From Marinobacter sp. SS13-12 (lineage in GTDB: Bacteria; Pseudomonadota; Gammaproteobacteria; Pseudomonadales; Oleiphilaceae), in NCBI RefSeq assembly GCF_030227115.1, contig NZ_JASSUA010000001.1, forward strand, positions 2,294,001 through 2,358,000: a DNA stretch of 64,000 nucleotides, read 5' to 3'. The notes beneath the pieces were generated by a model. It was not told the origin of the DNA. It ran no database searches and worked only from the letters and a program-made list of their open reading frames with translations. The translations under genes and the position numbers were made by a program. This document shows, piece after piece, positions 46,893 to 56,551 of the stretch (the first letter of the stretch is position 1; each line of letters starts with the position of its first letter).

Positions 46893-47993
46893 TTGAAAAA
46901 AGCCATGGTGATCCTCGGTGTGGCGCTGATGGTTGCCGCACTTGCCAGTTATGCCTCCCGGCCTGTACCTGTTGAGCACAAGCTCATTTCGATCCAGGCC
47001 AGGGAGGCTTTGCCCGGTTTTGACCGCATAAAACACGAACCCGTTGAGGTGCAGGCGGCCATTCTGGACCTGGGCGATGACCGCCTGATACTGCTGAAGG
47101 CCCAGGCCGCTCTGCTTGCCTACCCCGACATGGCGCGCACGATTCTTCCTCTTTACGCGTCTGAACCCGAGTTTCGTGAGGTATTGCGCACCTACGGTGA
47201 AAGCGCTCTGCCACCCATCCACTACTTTATTCGCCAGCCAGTCAGCTCCATTGAATGGATGAACACAGCGGCCCGCCAGTATGAGCGTGCCAAGGGATAC
47301 ATTGCGGAATTGAGGGGCGAAGAGACGGCCGAGCCAGAAAAAGCTGAGCCACTTTCGCCTGAGGAACGTGGCTGGTACGCAGTGAACTTCATCCGCAACG
47401 AAGGGCACGATTTTCTGGGGCAGTTTGTGGTGGATGCCAATGGCCAGACCCAGTGGGTCCAGACCGAGCGGGTTACCGAGGGCATCACTCAGTTCTTTAC
47501 CAGTGGTGTACGAGAGCTGGAAGCCAATTACCGCACCGGTGAGGAGATTTCTGCCAGCGATATTGGCTGGGCCTCGGTGGATGTGCTGGTGTTTGCCAGT
47601 GCTGTAAAGGTGCTTCGTGCCGGCCGCACGGCGGCTAAAGCAACCCAGGGAGCCAGGCTTTCAACCCGGTCAGCGGCACTGGCTGCCCGTATCACCGGTA
47701 GCGGGCGACTGATTCTCAGCAGTGCCCGGTATGCAAAATGGCCCGTACTCCTGGGGGCAGGGTACCTGGTGGTCACACATCCCAGCCTGATCAATGATTT
47801 CTTTGCCGGGGTGGCGGATGTGCTGGGCGTATCTCCTGTGGCCATGCAGATTGCGGGCTGGTTAATCATCCTTGTGCCGGCCCTGTACATCCTCAGCTGG
47901 TTGTTATGGCCCGCTATTGCGCTGCTCCGGGGAATTCTTTCGGCCCTGTACCGGCTGACTGGTCGAAGGCCCGGTTATTCGGGCCTCCAGTGA
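46893..47993 (+). CDS. Predicted membrane protein, function unknown
   Basis: The 366-residue product has an N-terminal signal-like helix (KKAMVILGVALMVAALASYASRP), a polar region likely outside the cytoplasm (about 25-260), and hydrophobic segments near the C-terminus (about 280-300 and 312-345). I recognise no domain. The segment EERGWYAVNFIRNEGHDFLGQFV is the most conserved-looking part. The TTG start is backed by AGGAG eight bases upstream; an ATG at 46905 is an alternative. It stands alone after fpr. Confidence 0.7.
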   Translation: MKKAMVILGVALMVAALASYASRPVPVEHKLISIQAREALPGFDRIKHEPVEVQAAILDLGDDRLILLKAQAALLAYPDMARTILPLYASEPEFREVLRTYGESALPPIHYFIRQPVSSIEWMNTAARQYERAKGYIAELRGEETAEPEKAEPLSPEERGWYAVNFIRNEGHDFLGQFVVDANGQTQWVQTERVTEGITQFFTSGVRELEANYRTGEEISASDIGWASVDVLVFASAVKVLRAGRTAAKATQGARLSTRSAALAARITGSGRLILSSARYAKWPVLLGAGYLVVTHPSLINDFFAGVADVLGVSPVAMQIAGWLIILVPALYILSWLLWPAIALLRGILSALYRLTGRRPGYSGLQ

Positions 47994-48026
47994 GCGTCGA
48001 AGGAGCGGCATCCTGTCCGGGCCAAC

Positions 48027-49133
48027 TCAGGGATGGCAGACATACCAGTAATTCTGGAAATCATGATCCAGCTCACGCACTTTAATAGACCGGAAGCCTG
48101 CTGTCCTGAAGTACTCAAGGGCTTTTTCCCGGCCCCACATGGCTCCCAGACCTTCGCCATCCTGCGCCAGCGAAACGGTCATGCAGTGCATGCAGGAAAT
48201 GGTGTAGAGCAACGGGCCGATCGGGTGGTCGCGGTCACCGTGGTGATGACTTGATCCCTTGATGTCCTGGGCCAGATAAACACCATCGTCAGCCAACGCC
48301 TTCCGGATACCCCGCAGTACGCTGAGAGGGTCCCGCTGGTCGTGGACCGCATCGAAGGTGGTGATCAGATGGTATGGGCCTGGCTTGTCAGCAAGCTCCA
48401 GGCGGCTGGCGTCAAAGACTTTGAACGCTGTGTTGTTGTTTCCGAGCGCCCTGGCTTCCTGGCTGGCATACCTGATGGCATCTTCGGACAGGTCGTACCC
48501 GGTGAACCGGCTGCGCGGGAATAACTTGGCCAGCCTGTTCAGTGCCCGTCCTCTGCCACACCCCACGTCGAGGACATCAATACCCTGCTCCAGTCGTTTG
48601 GTCAGTCCCGGTACGAGCGGCAGTATATGCGTTTCCAGGGCCGGAACAACGGACTGACCGCTGTCCTCGGCCATGACATCGTGAAACCGCCCGAAGCGTT
48701 CGTACGGGACCCCGCCACCGTGCTTGAAGCAGTGGACAATGTCGTCCTCCACGGCGCCGAGCAGGGGGATATACTGGGCAAACACCGCCATGTTGTCGGT
48801 CGGTGACTGCCGGCAGAGGCTGGCAGCGTGTTCCGGTGGCAGGTAGTAGGTTCCCCTCTCGGCATTGTTCTCAACAATCGCGCCCACAGTCATCGCACCG
48901 AGCCATTCCCTGACGTAACGCTCATCAAGTCCGGCCTTTTCGGCAATTTGGGCGCTGGTGGCAGGTGGCATGTCTGACATGGTGTCAAACAGCCCGGTGC
49001 GATGCCCTACCGAGAGCATCAGTGACAATGCGCCGGAGTTAAGCAGGTCCACCATTCGTTCGCCGAATGCGTCTGCTGCTCCCGGATCGGTTTCGTGGTC
49101 TTCGTAAGTGATGGTCTCAGCGTTGCCTGTCAT
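48027..49133 (-). CDS. SAM-dependent methyltransferase with N-terminal winged helix
   Basis: The 368-residue protein has a winged-helix-like N-terminal domain (about 20-120) and a class I methyltransferase domain with the SAM motif VLDVGCGRGRALNRLA near 185-200, then GYDLSEDAI and TTFDAVHDQRDP. The layout resembles Rv2258c-type proteins of mycobacteria. The start is the ATG behind GAGGAGG; 25 in-frame upstream codons were excluded. Substrate unknown. A TetR regulator is divergent, 223 bp away, and may control it. Confidence 0.85.
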   Translation of the reverse strand: MTGNAETITYEDHETDPGAADAFGERMVDLLNSGALSLMLSVGHRTGLFDTMSDMPPATSAQIAEKAGLDERYVREWLGAMTVGAIVENNAERGTYYLPPEHAASLCRQSPTDNMAVFAQYIPLLGAVEDDIVHCFKHGGGVPYERFGRFHDVMAEDSGQSVVPALETHILPLVPGLTKRLEQGIDVLDVGCGRGRALNRLAKLFPRSRFTGYDLSEDAIRYASQEARALGNNNTAFKVFDASRLELADKPGPYHLITTFDAVHDQRDPLSVLRGIRKALADDGVYLAQDIKGSSHHHGDRDHPIGPLLYTISCMHCMTVSLAQDGEGLGAMWGREKALEYFRTAGFRSIKVRELDHDFQNYWYVCHP

Positions 49134-49317
49134 AACTGTGTCCTCCTCATCAATAGTGGCTGGTCGTTTCCAGCTGCAACCAGCATGTAACAGGTAGCGG
49201 ATGGCCACCAGAGAGCACGTGGTATGGTTCTCTCGAAAGATGTTTAATTATTTAAAAACAAGGAGGTGGATGTTTTTTGGGGGCTGGGAAAGCAGCGGTG
49301 GTTGAGGTTCCCGGCAG

Positions 49318-49344
49318 GTAAACCATACTTGCAGTACGGTTTAC
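49318..49344 (+). promoter_or_regulatory. Probable TetR operator
   Basis: GTAAACCATAC (49318-49328) and GTACGGTTTAC (49334-49344) form an inverted repeat with one mismatch in 11 positions, spaced by TTGCA. It ends 13 bases before the tetR-family ATG and touches the ribosome-binding site, so binding would block its own transcription. It lies 185 bp from the methyltransferase ATG, near its promoter zone. Confidence 0.72.
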
Positions 49345-49356
49345 TGGAGGTGGCGC

Positions 49357-49995
49357 ATGGACAAGGGACAGGCTACCCGTGAGCGGTTGTTGGACATTAC
49401 CGAAACATCGGTTCTCAGGAAGGGGTTTGGTGCAACCTCGATCGAAGAGGTGATTGCCGAGGCAGGTATCACCAAAAGTGGCTTCCTCTATCATTTTTCC
49501 ACCAAGAACGCGTTGGCCCGTGCATTGTTGCTGCGTTATATGGCGCGGGAGGATTCATTGTTGGATGACGTGTTTGCAAGGGGCAGGGAACTGACAGAAG
49601 ACCCCCTCCAGGGATTCCTGGTCGGACTCAAACTGTTGGCAGAGATCATGGAGGATTTGCCACAGGCGCATCCGGGGTGTCTGGTGGCAACCTACTGCTA
49701 TCAGGAAAGCCTGTTCGACCGTGATGTGCGCGAACTGAACCGGCAGATCGTCCTTGGCTGGCGCGTGCGTTTTCGCACCTTGCTGGACGAGATCTATGAA
49801 CACTACGAGCCCGGAGATGACGTCGATCCTGATGCGTTGGCGGATATGGTGTCTACCGTCATTGAAGGGGGGCTGGTCCTGGGGAGAGCCACCGGAGAAC
49901 GGGCCATTCTGCCAAACCAGCTGATGCTGCTTCGCAGTTACGTCAAGTTGCTGTTCGAGTCACGAGGGCGCGGTATCGGCTCGTCTTCCGGCTGA
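49357..49995 (+). CDS. TetR-family transcriptional regulator
   Basis: The 212-residue protein has an N-terminal HTH (about 10-58: TRERLLDITETSVLRKGFGATSIEEVIAEAGITKSGFLYHFSTKNALARALL) and a helical ligand domain. GGAGGTGG precedes its ATG. An operator-like inverted repeat overlaps its promoter. Its 3' end overlaps the convergent mscS-like gene by 58 bases. It probably represses itself and perhaps the divergent methyltransferase gene. Confidence 0.9.
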   Translation: MDKGQATRERLLDITETSVLRKGFGATSIEEVIAEAGITKSGFLYHFSTKNALARALLLRYMAREDSLLDDVFARGRELTEDPLQGFLVGLKLLAEIMEDLPQAHPGCLVATYCYQESLFDRDVRELNRQIVLGWRVRFRTLLDEIYEHYEPGDDVDPDALADMVSTVIEGGLVLGRATGERAILPNQLMLLRSYVKLLFESRGRGIGSSSG

Positions 49996-52691
49996 GTGGT
50001 CGCGATGTCCGCCATTGTCCGCAGGTGAATATCCCGCTGAGGGAAGGGGATCTCGATGCCTGCCTCCTTCAGGGCGCGGGTAATGGCGGCGTTGATCTCG
50101 TGGGACAGCGGCATGATGTCGAGAGGGTCATTTACAAACACCCGTAACTCGAAATCAATGCGGCTGTCACCAAGACCGACGCAGAACACGGCTGGTGCCG
50201 GATCATCCACAACCCGTTCGTTGCTCTGAGCCACCTCCGTGAGCAGTTCTTGCACCTGGTCTATATCGGAGCCGTAGGCAACGCCGACTTGCAGTATGAC
50301 GCGGGTGATCGAGTCAGACAATGTCCAGTTGGTCAGGTCCTGGGTCACGAAGGTTTTGTTGGGAATGATCTGCTCCTTTCGGTCCCAGTCAACCAGAGTG
50401 GTTGCGCGAATGCGGATACGCGAGACCGTGCCGGTTATGCCGCCGATCGTGACCGTATCTCCAACACGGATGGGGCGCTCGAACAGCAGGATGATGCCGG
50501 ACACAAAATTGGCGACAATTTCCTGAAGGCCAAAGCCCAATCCCACCCCGAGTGCCGCCACCAGCCACTGGAGTTTCGACCATTGCACTCCGATCACTCC
50601 GAGAAAAGCCACCACGCCAATTAACACCAGGATATAGGTGGTGAGGGTGGTAATGGCATAGCCGGTACCGGGTTCAAGCTTCATCCGGCTGAGCACCATG
50701 ACTTCCAGGGTGCCTGGCAGGTTTCTGACGGCGAGCACGGTACCAACGCCGACGAACAGCGCCAGCAGCAGGTCACCCAGTGTGATGGGTAGTGGATCGC
50801 CGCCTTCAAGGTCGGTGGCGATGGTCCAGAGCGTGATGTTGTCAAACAGCTGCAAGGCCGGAATCAGACTGGCCCAGAGCAACCAGAGACCGGTAATGAT
50901 AATCACGGAAATCACGATGCGCAGGAGCGCTGTGCTCTGCTGGTTGATATCCTCAAGATCCATTTCAGGCAATTCCAGCGTTTGCGGTACTCCTTCGCCC
51001 GAAGACTCCGCAGCATCCCTGGCCTCGGCGAGCTTGCGCTCCCCCTCGCGGTGTTCACGCAGCCGCTCCAGGGTCAGGCGACGTTCCCTGACGGAAAGCG
51101 CCCGTAGTCCGATGTAGAACAGCATGGCGTTGAAGGCTATCCAGCAGATGCTGATGAACAGGTTTCGCTCCAGTTCCAGAGCGGTGTAGTGATATCCGAG
51201 CAGCGATGCCACCACCAGGACCAGGGGCGTGACCACGGCCAGTATATGCAGGAACAGCAGGCGCTTGCTCTGTGGCCGGTCCGACCGGACCGCGCTCATG
51301 ATGCGGTGTGCGAACGCCGAAAGCGCGAAAGATACGGCGGTGAAGAGCAGACGCCCGAGACTGTCCTCGAACTCGGACCCTCCGGGCGTTGCGGTGGTCG
51401 GCATGATCACGGTGATCGGGATGATTACCGCCAGAAGAAACGGAAGCTCCCGGCGAAGGGCGCGGAGTGAGTCAATATGCCAGTTGAAGTGCGTGTCTCC
51501 CAATCCATCCTGGCGGGCCACGTTGTGAACCAATGCAAGCAGAAGGGTGACGAGTGCGGCAGTGGCCAGGCCTGCGGATAGGGCGGAAAAGAAGTCGTTG
51601 CCCTCCATCAGCAACAGCGCAGCGATGGCGAACACCAGTACGCCAGGCAGTGCCAGTAATACGCTGTTGGCGAACGCATACAGCGTAAATTCGATGCGAT
51701 CGTGCCCCACGTTTCCAACGTACTGGCTGTTGGCCTTGAGGTTACGTCTGACGGCCCGTCGCTTGATGAGCAGCAGTGCCAGAAGGGCTATGAGAACAGT
51801 GATTGGCGCGCCATGCTCCTGGACCGATTTGCCGATTGCGTCCCTGAGCGGGTCAAGACGCATCTGTTTGGCAAACCAGGCCGCAGCCGTGAAAAGCTCA
51901 GTGAGCGTGTCTAGCCCTAAAACGGGAGCACTGGGCAGCCAGAAAAGGCGCTGCTGCAATAGCGTCTGGTACGCCTGTACGCGCTCCTGCAGTGCAGATA
52001 CAGTGCTGTAATACTCGTTCAGGGCCTGGATGTGTTCGGTGACAGCCTTGTGCAGCTGGCGGACCAGGCTGGCCCTCTGGCTCCTTAGCTGGTCGCGGGC
52101 ATCATCGCCGGGATCAATGATGGCCTCGAACTCTTCCAGTCGGAGTTGTTCCTCACGCGCTGTAGACAACTGGTTTTCGATGTCACCAATCAGATCCTCG
52201 GCTATCCCCTGGCGCCGGAGCCGCTCAAGCCGCTGCTGAAGGAGATTGGCGTAGTTTCCGGTGAGGTTGAGGCCGGCTTTTTCCAGGCGAAGCTCAAAAC
52301 TGTCGTATTCGTCTCTGAGTCGGTTGAGAAGTGATTCCGCGTAGGTGAGCCGATTGCGTGTGCCTTCAACCGCAATTAGGCGCTGGTCCAGTGAGGTTCT
52401 AAGGGCCTGAATCTGCTGGCGGATATCCGCCGTCTCGGTATCGGGAAGCTGAATCTGGGGTGGTCCTTCGGCATCCGATTCCAGTTCGGGCTGGACCGCA
52501 GGCCTTGCTTCTTCGGGTTCTTCTTCTTTTTCTTCAGTAGGCGTCTCGGCGCCTTCCTCGTTCGTTTCTTCACCACTTCTTTCGTTATGTTCCTCGGCCT
52601 GGACCGGCAGGGCTGCACAGCAAAAAATAATCGTCCATATCAGACAGAATGACCGAAACCAGCAGTGCGAGTGCAGCCTGTGGCGGTTCAT
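49938..52691 (-). CDS. Large MscS-family mechanosensitive channel (MscK/YjeP-like)
   Basis: The 917-residue protein starts with a signal peptide (LIWTIIFCCAALPVQA), has an acidic low-complexity stretch (about 35-75, rich in Glu and Pro), a coiled-coil periplasmic region (about 85-260), about ten TM helices, and a C-terminal MscS core (VGLGFGLQEIVANFVSGIILLFERPIRVGDTVTIGG at about 705-740). It should release solutes on hypo-osmotic shock. The ATG chosen has AAGGAG upstream; 14 upstream codons were excluded. Confidence 0.9.
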   Translation of the reverse strand: MNRHRLHSHCWFRSFCLIWTIIFCCAALPVQAEEHNERSGEETNEEGAETPTEEKEEEPEEARPAVQPELESDAEGPPQIQLPDTETADIRQQIQALRTSLDQRLIAVEGTRNRLTYAESLLNRLRDEYDSFELRLEKAGLNLTGNYANLLQQRLERLRRQGIAEDLIGDIENQLSTAREEQLRLEEFEAIIDPGDDARDQLRSQRASLVRQLHKAVTEHIQALNEYYSTVSALQERVQAYQTLLQQRLFWLPSAPVLGLDTLTELFTAAAWFAKQMRLDPLRDAIGKSVQEHGAPITVLIALLALLLIKRRAVRRNLKANSQYVGNVGHDRIEFTLYAFANSVLLALPGVLVFAIAALLLMEGNDFFSALSAGLATAALVTLLLALVHNVARQDGLGDTHFNWHIDSLRALRRELPFLLAVIIPITVIMPTTATPGGSEFEDSLGRLLFTAVSFALSAFAHRIMSAVRSDRPQSKRLLFLHILAVVTPLVLVVASLLGYHYTALELERNLFISICWIAFNAMLFYIGLRALSVRERRLTLERLREHREGERKLAEARDAAESSGEGVPQTLELPEMDLEDINQQSTALLRIVISVIIITGLWLLWASLIPALQLFDNITLWTIATDLEGGDPLPITLGDLLLALFVGVGTVLAVRNLPGTLEVMVLSRMKLEPGTGYAITTLTTYILVLIGVVAFLGVIGVQWSKLQWLVAALGVGLGFGLQEIVANFVSGIILLFERPIRVGDTVTIGGITGTVSRIRIRATTLVDWDRKEQIIPNKTFVTQDLTNWTLSDSITRVILQVGVAYGSDIDQVQELLTEVAQSNERVVDDPAPAVFCVGLGDSRIDFELRVFVNDPLDIMPLSHEINAAITRALKEAGIEIPFPQRDIHLRTMADIATTQPEDEPIPRPRDSNSNLT

Positions 52692-52764
52692 GACGGTCGC
52701 GCTCCTTGCGTAGGGTGGTGAACTCACGTTCAAGATTAGACTAGTTCCGCTGGGGAAGCAGCTG

Positions 52765-54561
52765 TTACCGCAGCCAGTTGCGCAGCTTGATCACCAGCAC
52801 TTCTGCATCAGTGAGTCCGCGCCGATGCTCAAGCAAGCCAGCCAGAACCTCCGGCCTGTCGGTGATAATATTATCCACGCCCATGTCGATAAAGCGTGAC
52901 ATGGCGTTCGGGCTATTGACCGTCCACACATGAAGTTCGTTGCCGGATCGGTGGGTTTGCGCAACAGCGGCGGGCGTGGTCCGGTTCCGCCGCAGGCCAA
53001 GATTGTCAAAGTTCCGGTCCCAAAGCGGGCCGACTATGAACTGAGCCAGCAGTGTGGTTTTCAGTTCAGGCTCCAGCTGGCGAACTTCAGCCAGCACGTA
53101 CCATTCGGCGGCAGCAATCACGGTGCCGTCAACGGCATTCATTCGCTGGAGCAGCGTGACTGCCTCTCTGGTCAGTTCGGGGGTATCCCGATCGGGTTTT
53201 ATATCGACGTAAAGGTTTGCCTTGCCCCGGGTGGCGTTGATGGCTTCTTCCAGTGTGGCGATTCGCTCCTGACTGAAGGCCGGGTCGAACCAGGAACCGG
53301 CATCCCGGTTACGGGCGTCTTCCAGGGTGATATCGGAGATTTTCCCGGCGAGGCCGAAGACTCGCCGCATGTCGGCGTCGTGCCAGAGTACCGGCACCCC
53401 GTCAGCGGTCAGTCGAACATCAATCTCAATGTAATCCGCTCCATCTTCAATGGCCTGCTCTATGGCGCTCAGGGTGTTTTCCGGTGCCTTCAAGGCGCTG
53501 CCCCTGTGGGCGGTTATGGAGACGTCGTCCTGTTGTTCAAAGGATTGCAGCACGAACCAGGCCTGGCCGAATGCCAGCAGGATAACCAGCACTTCGGCCG
53601 CCCAGGCCACGGGGCCGGCCCGTTTGGGCAATCCTTTTGCAGAGACGCGCTGGTGATGGCCGGTTGCCTGGCGGTAAACGCTGTAAATAAGCATGCTGTA
53701 GGCTGCGATGCCGGCAAAGGCCAGTGTTATGGTGAAGAGAATATAAACTGCGACAAAGGTCAGGGTGACGGGCATGAGCAGGTCCATTCGTTCCGGCAAC
53801 CGGGGCAGCAGGTGGCTGCCAACACCCTCAAACACAAGAGTGACCAGAATCGGGAGCAGGATCAGTCCGGCAAGGCCTGCCAGCAAGGCGCCTGTGGCAG
53901 GCAAGCGCTGCCCGTGCACATAATGATTGCTCAGCCTGAGCGCTGCCCTGGCGCCATGGCCATCCAGCAAAACCAGGGGCACAGAAAGTATCCAGCGCAG
54001 ATACAGCCAGCCGTTACAGACGGCAATGCCGAGCGTCGCTACGGCGGATATCCCCATGAACCACCAGACAACCGGTGGCCGTTCCAGCCGGAGGTAGTAG
54101 ATGTCGTGGGGTGAGAGCAGAATCTGATAAGCGAGGATCACCGTGATCAGGAAAGGCAGTGCAACCAGGAGGTGGCCGGCGACCTGTAGCAGTGCCAGCG
54201 CTGAAAGTTTTCGGAAATGACGGGCGAGGGCCCAGAGTGCCGACACTGCAATTCGGTACTCCCGGTGGCCTCCGGAGGCGGCAATCCAGGTCATGCCCGC
54301 CTGTTGCAGAATGACCAGAAGCGTGCCAATGGTGGCAGTGGCAGCCAGCCAAAGGATCCCTCCCGGCGAGATAATGAACTGCACCAGGCCGCCGGTGCTG
54401 ATGGCGGCCTGGCCAGTGATCGGCCGAAGGGCCGCCAATGCGCCGGAGAACAGGGGCGTCAGAGCCGCGAGAGTCAGCCCGGTGAAGAAAAGATAAAACG
54501 TCAGTAAGCCCCGGCGGTGAACATGCAGAAACGCAAGGGTGTGCAGTGCAAGAATCTTCAT
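52765..54561 (-). CDS. Membrane-bound glycerophosphodiester phosphodiesterase
   Basis: The 598-residue protein has an N-terminal membrane domain of about eight segments (1-330) like the YhcN/DUF GDPD membrane module, then a GDPD domain (about 345-580). The catalytic motifs are ITAHRGSALKAPENTLSAIEQAIEDGADYIEIDVRLTADGVPVLWHD and, later, YVDIKPD. It should hydrolyse glycerophosphodiesters near the membrane. The LtaS-like gene is upstream on the same strand (34 bp apart), so the two likely share a transcript. Physiological substrate unknown. Confidence 0.88.
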   Translation of the reverse strand: MKILALHTLAFLHVHRRGLLTFYLFFTGLTLAALTPLFSGALAALRPITGQAAISTGGLVQFIISPGGILWLAATATIGTLLVILQQAGMTWIAASGGHREYRIAVSALWALARHFRKLSALALLQVAGHLLVALPFLITVILAYQILLSPHDIYYLRLERPPVVWWFMGISAVATLGIAVCNGWLYLRWILSVPLVLLDGHGARAALRLSNHYVHGQRLPATGALLAGLAGLILLPILVTLVFEGVGSHLLPRLPERMDLLMPVTLTFVAVYILFTITLAFAGIAAYSMLIYSVYRQATGHHQRVSAKGLPKRAGPVAWAAEVLVILLAFGQAWFVLQSFEQQDDVSITAHRGSALKAPENTLSAIEQAIEDGADYIEIDVRLTADGVPVLWHDADMRRVFGLAGKISDITLEDARNRDAGSWFDPAFSQERIATLEEAINATRGKANLYVDIKPDRDTPELTREAVTLLQRMNAVDGTVIAAAEWYVLAEVRQLEPELKTTLLAQFIVGPLWDRNFDNLGLRRNRTTPAAVAQTHRSGNELHVWTVNSPNAMSRFIDMGVDNIITDRPEVLAGLLEHRRGLTDAEVLVIKLRNWLR

Positions 54562-54595
54562 TCAGGTAAGGGTCTCCTGGTTTGAAGTTTCTGCT

Positions 54596-56452
54596 TCATG
54601 GATTTTCAACGGGTTTCATATAAGCCGCGTTATTGAACAGCGCTGTACGTTCCTCAAAGGTCAGAAACGGGTCAACATCCACCTCCTCCAATGTGCCGAA
54701 CAAACGTTCCGGGTCGAATGTCCATGCGCTACAACTGGTCATCAGTTCACTGCAACTGAGCAGCTGGCCAGATTCCCTGAGAAAGTATTTCAACCCTGTA
54801 TAGGTGTCCGCAAGCAGCAGGTCCCGTTCAGTGTCTGTTTGCCATACCAGCAGGCTTCGGCCAATCATGTCGCCGGTCTTTCTGCCCAGGCCGGTCACGT
54901 CCAGTATTGTCGGAGGCACGTCTATCTGGGCGACGATCCGGTTCCCGGGGGCGTAGCGGGCCAGTGAATCACCATTGGGAGGCCGCACTGCCAGGACCCC
55001 GACATTGTTGTTCAGGGGCAGGGATTCCGGGTCCTTTCTGATAAAACCGCCAGATTCATCAGAGGTGAGAATGACCAGAGTGTCGTCGAGGATACCGTCG
55101 GAGGCGAGGCCATCGAGAAAACGGTTCAGTGACTCTGCCATCGTTTTCATGGCTTCTCGGCGGGCTTCCTGGGGCTCGGCGTCGGCAAGCTCTTCAAGAT
55201 CCTCGGCGTCAAAGCCATCATCGGGTTTTCTCTTTCCGGTATTGAAGGGGTGGTGTGTACCTACGTTCAACAGGGTCACCATCCATGGGTCAGAGGTGGC
55301 ATCAAGCCTGCGAATCCGCTTACCGATGTTGTCAAAGTACGTCGGGTCAGGAGGGCCCCAGCCTTCCACTTGCTCTCCTTCGCTGATAAAGACTTCCGCT
55401 CCGGTCACATCCTCGAACCCGACCCGTGGCATAAAATCCCCTTTTCGCATGTAGTCCAGGGGGGCGGCCTGCCAGTACGCCGTGGTATAGCCGCTGTCGA
55501 GAAGTCTTGATGGCATGCAGTCGGCACTGGCGCGGTCTTCAGCGACATCGACCATTTTTCTCGATTGCCTGCGGAAGTCCGGATACTCACCGCAGAGAAT
55601 GGAAAAGGTTCCCCGGTCTGTCTGCCGTTCCATGCTCAGGGCGTTCCTGTAGATGCGGAACCCGTGCCGGTTGAGGTTCTCCTCCAGGCTGCCGAGTTTC
55701 ACGGATGGGTCGAGGTTGTGATAATTGCTCACGCTTGGAAAATAGCCTGCTGACAAACCTTCAATCATGATCAGCAGGACATTGGGCGGGTTCTCCACGT
55801 AGGGAGCGGCCACCTGCTGGTGGAAAAAATTGGTGTTTTCGGGCAGGTCCTGAGCATTCTCCGCCTGCTCGCCGTCAGTGTTTGCCGCCGATGCAAAAGG
55901 GCTGACAACGGCGCCGGGAAGCTGCGAAAAGAAACTGGCAACAAGATTATTGGCAGGTGTTGTAAGGCTCTGGACGGAGGTGCCATAGACGGCTAGCACG
56001 AGAGCAGCGAATACAACCAGTCCCTTGCCGCCAGCGATAGCGGTGGGCAACAATCGGCGGTGCAGCCAGTGCAGCAGCCAGGCGAACAAAAGGTAGACCG
56101 GCAGCAGGAGAGAGTGTTTGTTGATGAGGCTCCCGGTTATAAACGTCGGATCGACACCCTTGCCGATAAGTGACAACTGGAAAAGCGTGCCATGGATGGT
56201 CAGGTGCATACCGGCCACGAAGGCTGCACAGCCGAGCAGGATTATCATCAGCCCCCTGAGGGCACCCGACGTTACACATAATAAAACGGCCAGAACCAAA
56301 GCGCCGGCAAGATCGCTCGCGAGCATGGCCGCGGGATTGGCCCAGATACCGCTCTGCAGTATGTGGCTTGCCCTTACTGCCAGCAGCCAGCAAAGTGCCA
56401 ACAGCACAGTATGTGCAAAGCGCCCGGAGGTGAGCGCTGAGAAAAATGTCAT
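54596..56452 (-). CDS. Sulfatase/LtaS-like membrane phosphotransferase
   Basis: The 618-residue protein has about five TM helices at the N-terminus (to about 170) and an alkaline-phosphatase-fold domain. The first metal glutamate is in LLIMIEGLSAGYF and the likely threonine nucleophile is in TDRGTFSILCGEYP. A conserved HHPF follows. The C-terminal metal motif, usually DH, reads TSDESGG here. Related enzymes transfer phosphoglycerol (LtaS, OpgB) or phosphoethanolamine. Together with the neighbouring GDPD it suggests phosphoglycerol turnover in the periplasm. The acceptor is unknown. Confidence 0.82.
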   Translation of the reverse strand: MTFFSALTSGRFAHTVLLALCWLLAVRASHILQSGIWANPAAMLASDLAGALVLAVLLCVTSGALRGLMIILLGCAAFVAGMHLTIHGTLFQLSLIGKGVDPTFITGSLINKHSLLLPVYLLFAWLLHWLHRRLLPTAIAGGKGLVVFAALVLAVYGTSVQSLTTPANNLVASFFSQLPGAVVSPFASAANTDGEQAENAQDLPENTNFFHQQVAAPYVENPPNVLLIMIEGLSAGYFPSVSNYHNLDPSVKLGSLEENLNRHGFRIYRNALSMERQTDRGTFSILCGEYPDFRRQSRKMVDVAEDRASADCMPSRLLDSGYTTAYWQAAPLDYMRKGDFMPRVGFEDVTGAEVFISEGEQVEGWGPPDPTYFDNIGKRIRRLDATSDPWMVTLLNVGTHHPFNTGKRKPDDGFDAEDLEELADAEPQEARREAMKTMAESLNRFLDGLASDGILDDTLVILTSDESGGFIRKDPESLPLNNNVGVLAVRPPNGDSLARYAPGNRIVAQIDVPPTILDVTGLGRKTGDMIGRSLLVWQTDTERDLLLADTYTGLKYFLRESGQLLSCSELMTSCSAWTFDPERLFGTLEEVDVDPFLTFEERTALFNNAAYMKPVENP

Positions 56453-56551
56453 AGCGTGTTCCGATGTTTGCCACGGATTCCGGCTGCCAGGGTTTTGGTG
56501 CGTGGCAACATTCCTGTAAAACAGGGTATCCCCACCGGCTGGAGGCTGGCA

